Made by a program: the position numbers and the translations under genes
From: a virus
Strand: one strand, 5' to 3'
Virus record (IMG/VR): IMGVR_UViG_3300044912_000288
Span: 1 to 20,033 of that record
Length of the DNA: 20,033 nt
The notes under the pieces: model-generated
The model's input: the letters and a program-made list of their open reading frames with translations, nothing else
Told to the model about the DNA's origin: nothing
The model's database searches: none
Shown: in pieces, positions 1-6,546 of the stretch
Layout of the letters: each line of letters starts with the position of its first letter
Position numbering within the stretch: position 1 is the first letter of the stretch

Positions 1-41
1 TGAATAGTGGGTGTTGCAAACCCACGGTAACCTGTTGCCAT
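1..41 (-). CDS. Partial gene start, probable Mu gp47-like baseplate J protein
   Basis: The first 13 codons of a gene that runs off the left edge, read from the ATG at 41-39. The visible residues are MATGYRGFATPTI. An AAGGGAG ribosome binding site lies about 10 bases upstream, inside the end of the gp46-like gene, and only TAATAA separates the two genes. In Mu-like tails the gene after gp46 is gp47, a baseplate wedge protein of the baseplate-J family, and those proteins often begin with a short stretch ending in a PTL/PTI-like motif. The identification rests on position and this short N terminus, so it is an inference. The neighbouring sequence to the left would settle it. Confidence 0.55.
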   Translation of the reverse strand, partial: MATGYRGFATPTI

Positions 42-44
42 TTA

Positions 45-461
45 TTATTGCTCCCTTACGTGCTCCCATAAATCCTCGAATCTCAAATTAAGAGACTTGC
101 CATCATTTTTGTTGATTGAAATAGTGCTTTTGATTTTGTCGTATTCTTGCCAAACCATGACATCAATTGAATTGGCAATTCCGTCTGTAATTATCCATTC
201 AAGTGAATCTTCAATAATTTGCTTGATACGAGGTAAAGTTTTAGGTTGAATCTTGGTTCGTAATTGAGTCCATATTTTTGAACCGACTTGACCTGCCCAC
301 CAACCATAACGTGAATTGCCTTCTGCTTCTTCAGAAGTTCCACGACTATAGCAAAACAAACTCATCAAGATTGCTGAAGTTAGTGGGTCGCCTTGATTGA
401 AAGATATATCGCATGTGCCAAATGCTGGACTATCTACGTCCGAAATGTATTGTAAAAACAT
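45..461 (-). CDS. Mu gp46-like baseplate protein
   Basis: A 138-residue protein resembling the phage GP46 family, a baseplate wedge component of Mu-like contractile tails (comparable in role to T4 gp25 / P2 gpW). Family signs are the N-terminal D-x-x-x-x-x-F-G-T segment, a central R-Y-G-W-W-A-G block at about residues 51-57 (usually RRGWWGD), a following K-I-W segment, and the late S-L-E-W-I-I-T-D-G stretch at about 87-95. The length is normal for the family. The ATG at 461 follows the upstream endonuclease stop by one base, and an AGGAG ribosome binding site overlaps that stop. In Mu this gene directly follows gp45; here four genes separate them. Assignment is by pattern and context. Confidence 0.85.
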   Translation of the reverse strand: MFLQYISDVDSPAFGTCDISFNQGDPLTSAILMSLFCYSRGTSEEAEGNSRYGWWAGQVGSKIWTQLRTKIQPKTLPRIKQIIEDSLEWIITDGIANSIDVMVWQEYDKIKSTISINKNDGKSLNLRFEDLWEHVREQ

Positions 462-462
462 A

Positions 463-1152
463 TTACTCCTGTTTTAATTTGCAATTGTCGTTATGCCAAC
501 GGGTAAAGTTTCCAGCCGAAATCTCCCTATTACAATGTGGGCATTTTATAGTTGGCATAATATTTCCTTTATTTTTACCCAACATTGATTGTCTTGATTT
601 TTCACGTGACTCCTGAGATTTAACCAAAGAAACACCATACATATTGTTCCCTTCTCCTTTTCTGTCTTCGCTCATTTTCGCCTTTGTTTCCGGGGTATGG
701 TGAAATAATCCCGTTTTTCCTTTATTTGGTGAAGTTTTACCCGTTAAAGTTTTACTAATTTTCGCTTTGCTCTCTGGGGTGTGATTGTTTTTTCCATTCG
801 ATTTCCTAGTTTTACTGCCTTTTTCGTATATGTCTTTTCTGCCAGTCGTGTTCCAATTTTTGTTTGAATGTGTGTTGAACAAAATCCCAGATTTTAGATA
901 CATGTCAATCATCTCATTCTCTAATTCTTTCACTTCATCAATAGTTCCTTCAAAGACAATCTCCCATTCAAATTCGTTGAAAATTGGTTTCACTTTATTA
1001 CAACTTGTAAAATAATAATGTCCAAAATCCTTTTCAGCTGGTCTGTTTAGTTTTAAATTATGCCACCTCGCACCAACATATATTTTGTCAGTTAGCGGGT
1101 GATAACCCATATAAACATAGGGTTTTACGTCTTGATAAATAGTATCAGTCAT
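463..1152 (-). CDS. Free-standing GIY-YIG homing endonuclease with NUMOD3 motifs
   Basis: A 229-residue predicted site-specific endonuclease. Residues 12-29 carry a degenerate GIY-YIG core (V-Y-M at 13-15, Y-V-G at 25-27, R29). Acidic residues around 75-80 (E-L-E-N-E) are candidates for the metal-binding Glu. Residues about 119-170 hold NUMOD3-type DNA-binding repeats (H-T-P-E-S-K-A-K-I-S and H-T-P-E-T-K-A-K-M-S, with G-K-T-S-P-N-K-G-K between). The C terminus has a C-x2-C...H-x3-C finger (C204, C207, H220, C224), common in phage GIY-YIG enzymes. The ATG at 1152 has a CGGAG ribosome binding site. It sits between complete tail genes, not in an intron, so it is probably mobile by cutting a nearby site in phages lacking it. 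All domains look intact. Confidence 0.9.
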   Translation of the reverse strand: MTDTIYQDVKPYVYMGYHPLTDKIYVGARWHNLKLNRPAEKDFGHYYFTSCNKVKPIFNEFEWEIVFEGTIDEVKELENEMIDMYLKSGILFNTHSNKNWNTTGRKDIYEKGSKTRKSNGKNNHTPESKAKISKTLTGKTSPNKGKTGLFHHTPETKAKMSEDRKGEGNNMYGVSLVKSQESREKSRQSMLGKNKGNIMPTIKCPHCNREISAGNFTRWHNDNCKLKQE

Positions 1153-1183
1153 GATTTACTCCGGTTTAGTAAGTTGTGATTAG

Positions 1184-1215
1184 AAGGAAGTAAAGATTGG
1201 CGTCTTTACTTCCTT
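1184..1215 (-). terminator. 13-bp perfect hairpin between the Z-like gene and the endonuclease
   Basis: Positions 1184-1196 and 1203-1215 are perfect inverted copies (AAGGAAGTAAAGA on the plus strand) around a 6-base loop. It begins 13 bases after the stop of the Z-like gene. In the direction of transcription the stem is followed by only a short interrupted T-rich run (CTAATC), so it is a weak classical terminator. It may instead protect or process mRNA ends. A TATAAATA box at 1226-1219 lies just before it. Confidence 0.55.
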
Positions 1216-1218
1216 TGT

Positions 1219-1226
1219 TATTTATA
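1219..1226 (-). promoter_or_regulatory. TATAAATA box upstream of the endonuclease gene
   Basis: An exact TATAAATA on the minus strand, immediately after the Z-like gene stop codon and about 65 bases upstream of the endonuclease ATG. The sequence equals the T4-type late promoter core, but such an 8-mer is expected a few times by chance in 20 kb of AT-rich DNA. If used as a promoter, the transcript would begin inside the adjacent hairpin. Confidence 0.25.
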
Positions 1227-1227
1227 T

Positions 1228-1821
1228 TTATTTGATTGCTTGTAGTAATGCGTCCTGCATCATTTGTTCGAAGTCATGACGACTTGCAGAATCCTCGACT
1301 ATACGAAAGAAATCCAAGTAAGGTGCTTCATCATATTCAGTTGATTTCTCAAAGTCATACATCAATTGAATACCGCCACCTTTTAGTTTCTTCCAAATAC
1401 CTTTGACTCCGTTTATTTCTTTGAAGAAATAACCTTTCTTGTTGAGAAGAGCCGCAGGTTTATTTGCTTTAGTTACTCGACCAGTTTTACCACGACCTGC
1501 ATTGATAGGAACTGCGATATTACTGGCAGTAATTGGTGTGCGGGTTCCACCTTCAACTAATCGTTCGCCAAATTTGACTCGTTCGAGTAATCCTATTTCT
1601 GATTGCAAATTTGACTTCTTTGCCATTTCAACTTGAGTTGAGTTCTTTAGGAAGTTGGTCGTATTATGTAAGTCTGATTGAATATGTGATATGACATCAG
1701 CACGAGCAGCAAAAGCGACTTTTGTAAGCGCACGACTTGCAGCAAATGGATATTGCTTTAGAAACTGTTTTGATAACTTACTTTCTAGGTCGTTATCATG
1801 AAGTTCAATTTGAATTGTCAT
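1228..1821 (-). CDS. Minor tail protein Z-like (displaced head-tail/tail protein)
   Basis: A 197-residue protein resembling the prophage minor tail protein Z family (lambda gpZ), which acts at the top of the tail near the head-tail joint. Family-like signs are the N-terminal run with P-F-A-A-S-R-A-L-T-K-V-A-F-A-A-R at about residues 25-40 (usually an A-x-x-x-A-L-N-x-x-A pattern), a basic centre, and an acidic C-terminal helix. The ATG overlaps the stop of the upstream gene (ATGA), so translation is probably coupled. In lambda, Z lies between FII and U; here the FII-like and terminator genes overlap directly at 12646-12649 and this gene lies about 11 kb downstream, after the fibre. The family call is by resemblance. 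An alternative is an unrelated basic tail-tip protein. Confidence 0.6.
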   Translation of the reverse strand: MTIQIELHDNDLESKLSKQFLKQYPFAASRALTKVAFAARADVISHIQSDLHNTTNFLKNSTQVEMAKKSNLQSEIGLLERVKFGERLVEGGTRTPITASNIAVPINAGRGKTGRVTKANKPAALLNKKGYFFKEINGVKGIWKKLKGGGIQLMYDFEKSTEYDEAPYLDFFRIVEDSASRHDFEQMMQDALLQAIK

Positions 1822-2441
1822 ACGTTGAATAAATCCTCAACAGAATAACTAGTTATACTATTTATATCACTAAGCGAATCAACGATTTCTTTACCTTGCC
1901 AACTTATTGCATATAGTTCGGTTCGGCGCATTGATATTTTGTTGAATAAACCTTGTAACCAAGCAAGATATTCACCAGCATCAGTCCAAGTATGAACGAC
2001 ATTATTTGCGTCTTTCCAAAATAAATTAGTGCTTGGGTAATTTAGTTCAATATCGTTCTTTAGTTCTGTAATTTTGCCAGATATATTAGCTTGTGCAGTT
2101 GTGTCTGCGTCTAATAACTTCCCGTCATATTGAATTGGTTGAAGATGTATCCAATCTGCTTGTTGTGTAATTGCTGATTTCTTGTTTGTTTTTGCAACTT
2201 CAATTTGTTCAGATGATAGAACCCATTCTTTGATTGAATAGTGAAATTGATGAAATGGAGTAGGTTGAACGGGTTTTTCAACAACTTCCGCATTTTCGTC
2301 AATATAATAGTTTTCAACTAAAGCAACATCACCTTCAATATAAGAAAGGTCTGGGTTTATTGCTATCATTTGTTCAAGACATTGTCCAGAATAGACTATC
2401 TTGATTTCACCGTCAGAATTATAGAATATGTAATTTGTCAT
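1818..2441 (-). CDS. Tail fibre companion protein, DUF4376-like C-terminal domain
   Basis: A 207-residue protein starting at the ATG at 2441, which overlaps the fibre stop by one base (TAATG) and has an AGGGAAGAG ribosome binding site. A longer reading from a TTG at 2462 lies inside the fibre gene and is less likely. The N-terminal third contains V-V-E-K-P followed by P-x-P-F-H-Q-F and K-E-W-V, a signature of small proteins encoded next to phage fibres. The C-terminal part (about residues 95-195) has Y-D-G-K-L-L-D-A-D and then W-K-D-A-N-N-V-V-H-T-W, the DUF4376 pattern. Its likely role is fibre assembly or attachment of a receptor-binding tip, inferred from position and family. No catalytic motif is visible. 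Confidence 0.65.
   Translation of the reverse strand: MTNYIFYNSDGEIKIVYSGQCLEQMIAINPDLSYIEGDVALVENYYIDENAEVVEKPVQPTPFHQFHYSIKEWVLSSEQIEVAKTNKKSAITQQADWIHLQPIQYDGKLLDADTTAQANISGKITELKNDIELNYPSTNLFWKDANNVVHTWTDAGEYLAWLQGLFNKISMRRTELYAISWQGKEIVDSLSDINSITSYSVEDLFNV
1857..1864 (-). promoter_or_regulatory. ATAAATAG motif ahead of the Z-like gene
   Basis: Reads TATAAATAGT on the minus strand, about 36-43 bases upstream of the Z-like ATG and inside the end of the DUF4376-type gene. It is followed at once by the 12-base palindrome ATAACTAGTTAT. It is one of six ATAAATAG copies, all in the direction of transcription. A promoter role is only a suggestion. Confidence 0.25.
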
Positions 2442-4846
2442 TATCTCTTCCCTGTAAAACAAAAAATCTTTGTTTGTCTTATTCCTATTTCACTTGTAGC
2501 TGACCAAGCATTTGTTGTACTTGTATAATTTTCTGCTGCTATTGTTAACATAATTGAGTTAGAAAGATTTGCATAAGTATCAATTGACCATAATAAAGTA
2601 TATGAAGTATTATTGTACCCGCCTATCATTCTTGTTTGAGGGCTGATAGTATAAAAATGTCCAGTACTTCCAGAAGTTGCCACACCCGATGAATTATATT
2701 TTGCTCTCATATAAACTCTTAGTGTTCCAGGAGTATCCTCAGAATGTTCTAATTCAAACGATAATATAACTAATCTTGTAGTATTTATATCAATTGTGGT
2801 AATTGGGAATTCAATAATATTGTAATTATAATAAATTGAATTCAACGTACCAGCTGGATGGTTACTTAACCCAATCAAAGGTATCCATGTGTAAACCTCA
2901 GGAGCAGTAATTGCGCCACCTTGAACTTTTAGTGTAGTAATGTTTGCATCAATGATATTTGCGGTTCCAATTGCGGCATTTGCAATAAGTGCATTACCGA
3001 TTGCTGCATTAGCGATATAAGTTGTTGCATTACTTGCGTTGATTTGAGATAGTTCTGCAAACGCTCCAGAACTTGTTGCAGGACTCCAAGGAGATAAAAC
3101 AGTTTGACCTGTTTTAGTTAGACCGAAGAATATCTTAGTTGCCCAGAAATAAGGTTCTGATTGACCAGCATCAACACCACTTCCACGAACCCAAATTCTT
3201 ACATAAGCAGTATTAGCAGGAGTTGTTGCAATTCCACCTAACCTTGCCCAATTATTCAGGTCATTACCACCAGAAGGGGGAGTGCTTGTCCCCCAACCGG
3301 TTTCGCTAATATATGCTTGAGCACTGGTGTAATAAGCAATTCTTAGTTCCACTCCGCAACGATGAGCAGCAAGATAACCAGATAATTCAAATGAAATACC
3401 TGCTTGCATTGGAAAGAATTTGTCATACATAATATCAAACCAACTTGATGCTGCTTGAGTAGTTCCATTTCTAACAACACCAATAGTATGACCACCTGCG
3501 GGTGCCCAATATGAAGTCGCTAAATCCCAAACCATTTGGTAATTAGTTCCGCCACCTGCATTCCAACTTACAACCCAATTTTGAATACCGCTTACAAAAT
3601 CAGAATTAGGTAACATATTCCCTGAATGTGAAATACTCAGATTTGAACCATTTGCTCCATAAGTTGCATTATTCTCAGGTTTAGTCGAACCATTGATACG
3701 ACTGAAATCCATATTCCCACCAGTCGATAAAACTATTGCTCCAGTGTTATCACGGATTTCCAAGGTTCCATAAGTAAGAATGTTGCCATTTCGGTCGATA
3801 TTCCAACCAGTATGATTACTTGTATTGAAATTGTAACTGGAGATATTTTGCTTGATTGCAGCAGATTTTAGATAAGTAACTCCGCCAGTTACTTCAAATG
3901 GCATACTTGATTCTGAAGGAGTAGTTCCCGAAGTATATTGAGTAAATGGGTCAACGATAGCAAAAGAATTAGCAGCAATAACGACTGCAGAAGTTGGAGT
4001 TCCTCCATTAGCTGCTCCAGTCGAATTTAATACTATGCCAGATATAGTTCCATTATTATTGACAGTGACGCCCCAACGAGCATTTAGTCCATTCGTTGTC
4101 GAAGTAAGTGTGCTAATTGAAGTGGTATGACTTCCGACTGTGCTTGTCAAAGTAGTGATACTATTTGCATTTGCAGTATCACCTGCCACACGAGCACTTG
4201 TTTCTGAAGTTATGTTTGCTTCCGCAGTTCCCACACGAGCAGATAAAGCAGAATAATCGACTGCAGCCGCCGAAGCAGAAGCAGCAGCATTTTGAGCACT
4301 TGTATAAGCAGAACTTGCTGAATTAGCAGACGCTGTAGCTGAGTTACCCGCCGCACTTTCCGAAGCAGCCGCTAAATTTGCTTTCGTGCTTGCGAGTGAA
4401 GCCGAGTTACCAGCGTTAGTCGCATACGTGCCGGCTTGACTTGCTGAATTAGCAGACGCTGACGCTGAGTTTCCCGCTTGAGTTGCACTAGTTGAAGCAT
4501 TATTTGAGGAGGTAGCCGCCTGTGATGCACTCCCAGCTGCTTCTCCTTTTGCAATAACTGCGTCTATTTTTGCTTGAATAGCTGCCTGTTCTGAAGCGTA
4601 TGCATTAGCAGCCGAAGTAGCAGCATCATTGACACTTCCAACTGCAGTTTGTAAGTCCGCTACTTCGTTGTTGAGATTATTGATTTCCGTTAGAACATTT
4701 GGGTCAGTTGGAATATTAGTTGTTCCAGTAACATTTATATTACCTTCAACGAATAAATCTTTCTTTATTCCAACCCCACCATTTACGACTAATGCGCCAG
4801 TTGAACCTGAAGTTGAATTAGTTGTGCTTTGAATAGTTGTTGCCAT
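2441..4846 (-). CDS. Tail fibre with DUF1983-like (lambda J C-terminal type) domains
   Basis: An 801-residue structural protein, probably the receptor-binding fibre. Residues 10-36 carry the S-T-G-A-L-V-V-N-G-G-V-G-I module found in many phage fibre and neck proteins. Residues about 75-198 are an Ala/Ser/Asn-rich repetitive helix region like lambda Stf. Residues about 200-345 resemble DUF1983, the C-terminal domain of J-type central fibres (E-T-S-A-R-V-A, later G-I-V-L-N-S-T and F-A-I-V-D-P). Residues about 410-600 begin N-M-L-P-N-S-D-F, a start typical of carbohydrate-binding-like beta-sandwich modules. Residues about 610-655 are I-A-N-A-A-I-G repeats as in J proteins. The C-terminal 140 residues are unrecognised and may be the receptor-binding head. 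It lacks the N-terminal hub part of J. Its place between gp45 and gp46 is unusual for a Mu-like tail. Confidence 0.8.
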   Translation of the reverse strand: MATTIQSTTNSTSGSTGALVVNGGVGIKKDLFVEGNINVTGTTNIPTDPNVLTEINNLNNEVADLQTAVGSVNDAATSAANAYASEQAAIQAKIDAVIAKGEAAGSASQAATSSNNASTSATQAGNSASASANSASQAGTYATNAGNSASLASTKANLAAASESAAGNSATASANSASSAYTSAQNAAASASAAAVDYSALSARVGTAEANITSETSARVAGDTANANSITTLTSTVGSHTTSISTLTSTTNGLNARWGVTVNNNGTISGIVLNSTGAANGGTPTSAVVIAANSFAIVDPFTQYTSGTTPSESSMPFEVTGGVTYLKSAAIKQNISSYNFNTSNHTGWNIDRNGNILTYGTLEIRDNTGAIVLSTGGNMDFSRINGSTKPENNATYGANGSNLSISHSGNMLPNSDFVSGIQNWVVSWNAGGGTNYQMVWDLATSYWAPAGGHTIGVVRNGTTQAASSWFDIMYDKFFPMQAGISFELSGYLAAHRCGVELRIAYYTSAQAYISETGWGTSTPPSGGNDLNNWARLGGIATTPANTAYVRIWVRGSGVDAGQSEPYFWATKIFFGLTKTGQTVLSPWSPATSSGAFAELSQINASNATTYIANAAIGNALIANAAIGTANIIDANITTLKVQGGAITAPEVYTWIPLIGLSNHPAGTLNSIYYNYNIIEFPITTIDINTTRLVILSFELEHSEDTPGTLRVYMRAKYNSSGVATSGSTGHFYTISPQTRMIGGYNNTSYTLLWSIDTYANLSNSIMLTIAAENYTSTTNAWSATSEIGIRQTKIFCFTGKR
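4313..4351 (-). repeat. 39-base direct repeat in the fibre gene, copy 1
   Basis: Matches 4439-4477 with three differences; the first 23 bases are identical. The copies are 126 bases (42 codons) apart, so both encode the same A-G-N-S-A-x-A-S-A-N-S-A-S segment in frame. This is a recent or recurrent in-frame duplication inside the Ala/Ser-rich shaft, a place where fibre length can change by recombination. Confidence 0.8.
4439..4477 (-). repeat. 39-base direct repeat in the fibre gene, copy 2
   Basis: Second copy of the repeat at 4313-4351, encoding A-G-N-S-A-S-A-S-A-N-S-A-S in the same frame of the shaft region. It is the upstream copy in the direction of transcription. Confidence 0.8.
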
Positions 4847-4855
4847 AAAATCCTT

Positions 4856-5443
4856 TTACAAATTTACGTTTTGGGCGTTTAGATTGATAGTCGTAGCTGA
4901 TATTGAAACACTAGTCGCTGACATATTTATTTGATTTCCAGTTAGAGTAATTGTGACCTGTCCATTAGTAGCAACTAAAGTGGTTCCATTCATCGTAATA
5001 CTGCAACCCATTCCATTTTCAACAGTAACCGCTCCATCTGATTTCATTTCAAACTTACAGTTATTGATTTTCAATATCGAACGATATATCTCGCTATCAT
5101 CATCAGTTAGAACGAACCTTTGTTTTGCTTGGTCATGAACTGCGGTTGGGTTATCTCGATACGAATAAACAATAGTATCTCCCCATGCTACGGCACCTCT
5201 TGGTCGGTAACGTTTATCATCAGTTGCTAAAACGACTTTGTGGTCAGAGCCACCCAAATCAGCAATAACACATTCCGCTCCACGCCCATCTTCTTCAACT
5301 GGAACTATGTGGGAACTGAAACCAAAGTTTTGATATCTTTCTACTTTGCTATCTACTTCACCGGATAAACCTTCAACTTGAACTTGTTGAGTTTTGTTGA
5401 AAGGTCCATCGACAAAATTAATAACCCCTTTGCGTATTTTCAT
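4856..5443 (-). CDS. Mu gp45-like baseplate assembly protein V / central spike
   Basis: A 195-residue homologue of the Mu gp45 / P2 gpV central spike, the trimeric membrane-piercing needle under the baseplate. The N-terminal half matches the Mu gp45 family: V-Q-V-E-G-L at about 21-26, then Y-Q-N-F-G-F-S-S, G-R-G-A-E-C-V-I, H-K-V-V-L-A-T-D-D, and R-P-R-G-A-V-A-W-G-D at about 80-89 before an OB-fold-like region. The C-terminal 60 residues are short alternating beta strands typical of a spike helix. The ATG overlaps the gpP stop (ATGA). There is no histidine after residue 103, so the H-x-H iron-binding tip of the P2 spike is not present in this chain. The spike may be capped differently. Confidence 0.9.
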   Translation of the reverse strand: MKIRKGVINFVDGPFNKTQQVQVEGLSGEVDSKVERYQNFGFSSHIVPVEEDGRGAECVIADLGGSDHKVVLATDDKRYRPRGAVAWGDTIVYSYRDNPTAVHDQAKQRFVLTDDDSEIYRSILKINNCKFEMKSDGAVTVENGMGCSITMNGTTLVATNGQVTITLTGNQINMSATSVSISATTINLNAQNVNL

Positions 5444-6546
5444 AATGGGTCACCATCTTTCCAAAATGTTGAAACCGATTTAGCAATTTTCTTCTTCGCC
5501 TTCGACTTAGGTTTGTTTTCCGGTTTAGGGTCTTTTTGATATGCTTCTTTTGGATTGAACTTGAGTGAGCAAATAGTTCCGTTTTCATCAATCTTAAAAT
5601 TGACTTCAGATAGCATCAAAAACACAGCGTCGATGCCACAAATCGGAATAGTAACCCTAACCAGTTGGTTGGGTTGCCATAGGTCACCAGCGCTCCCATA
5701 CCAATCCTGAACGTCAAGTGTTAGTTCGACTCCTTTTGATGCATTTCCTTGTGATTGATACCTTGCTTTTTTGATTGCATCGCCTTGGTCAAGTGAAGTA
5801 TCAGCGACTAAGATTTTCTTACGGGTGCTTCTTACTTCCGGGTCAATATGTGTTGCTTCAACTTGGGAGGTTTTCTTCCCGTATGCTTCATCACTGGATT
5901 TATATTGACCTTTGACAATCACTTCATGAAATCGCTCGCTCTCATTGTTCGTAAAACGACCACGAAGCACCTTTGTGTTCTCGTTATGGCTCATTCTTAT
6001 TTCGTTTCGAGATTTACCACTTGATTTGTTGGTGATAAGTAGATGTCCTTCTGGTGTGTCTGTTATCAGCAATTCTCGTTTTTCAGCCAAACGTTGAATT
6101 GCTTCAAATGGAGATTCGCCATCTTGATTGACTTGAAATGATTCAATGGTGTCTTCTGCTTCGCCTTTTACTTGAACGTTGTAAGGAGCGGCTAAATCAG
6201 ATGCAATTTGCTTAATCGTTTGTTTTTTGAATGCTTTTGAATTAAGAGCTGAACAATCAATTAAGTCTTTGGTTTTAGAACGACCTGTAAAACTGTGTTG
6301 ATGAGATTCGCGGTCAAAATCAATATCAAAATTATCAACCGAACCACTAAGAACTAAAGTTTTGCCGTAAAAGATTTTGACTGAACTGCCGGGATAAACT
6401 TCAAGTGGTGATTTCTCATTTAGTGGATGAGGCGCTACAGATATTGTAAAACTCGATGCTGCTTTATCAATTGAACGTGTTACTTGAACAGAAGTCCAGC
6501 CAACCCATTCAACGCCATCAATTTTGACTATTACTTGATTAGACAT
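5440..6546 (-). CDS. Mu gpP/gp44-like baseplate hub protein
   Basis: A 368-residue homologue of Mu gp44 (gpP), the trimeric baseplate hub that joins the tube to the spike, structurally related to P2 gpD and T4 gp27. The N terminus has the usual D-G-V-E-W-x-G-W-T-S-V-Q-V-T-R-S-I-D-x-A pattern at about residues 10-29. Next come F-Y-G-K-T-L-V-L-S-G-S-V-D at about 59-71 and R-S-K-T-K-D-L-I-D-C-S, then Q-R-L-A-E-K-R-E-L-L at about 146-155. The C terminus is Lys-rich. Length is normal for the family. It overlaps the N-like gene by eight bases and the spike gene by four, consistent with coupled production of interacting baseplate parts. Confidence 0.9.
   Translation of the reverse strand: MSNQVIVKIDGVEWVGWTSVQVTRSIDKAASSFTISVAPHPLNEKSPLEVYPGSSVKIFYGKTLVLSGSVDNFDIDFDRESHQHSFTGRSKTKDLIDCSALNSKAFKKQTIKQIASDLAAPYNVQVKGEAEDTIESFQVNQDGESPFEAIQRLAEKRELLITDTPEGHLLITNKSSGKSRNEIRMSHNENTKVLRGRFTNNESERFHEVIVKGQYKSSDEAYGKKTSQVEATHIDPEVRSTRKKILVADTSLDQGDAIKKARYQSQGNASKGVELTLDVQDWYGSAGDLWQPNQLVRVTIPICGIDAVFLMLSEVNFKIDENGTICSLKFNPKEAYQKDPKPENKPKSKAKKKIAKSVSTFWKDGDPL

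Noticed and set aside
463-1227. Group I intron carrying the endonuclease
   Set aside because: The flanking genes are complete with their own starts and stops, and no split gene is present; a free-standing endonuclease explains the layout.
2111-2317. A 68-residue minus-strand frame within the DUF4376-like gene
   Set aside because: It is a shifted reading of a better-supported gene in the same direction.
2782-2790. TATAAATAC inside the fibre gene
   Set aside because: It lies mid-gene far from any start and differs from ATAAATAG; AT-rich chance match.
4372-4554. A 60-residue second frame on the minus strand in the fibre shaft, rich in Gln/Arg
   Set aside because: It is an out-of-frame reading of the Ala/Ser repeats, with no start signal.
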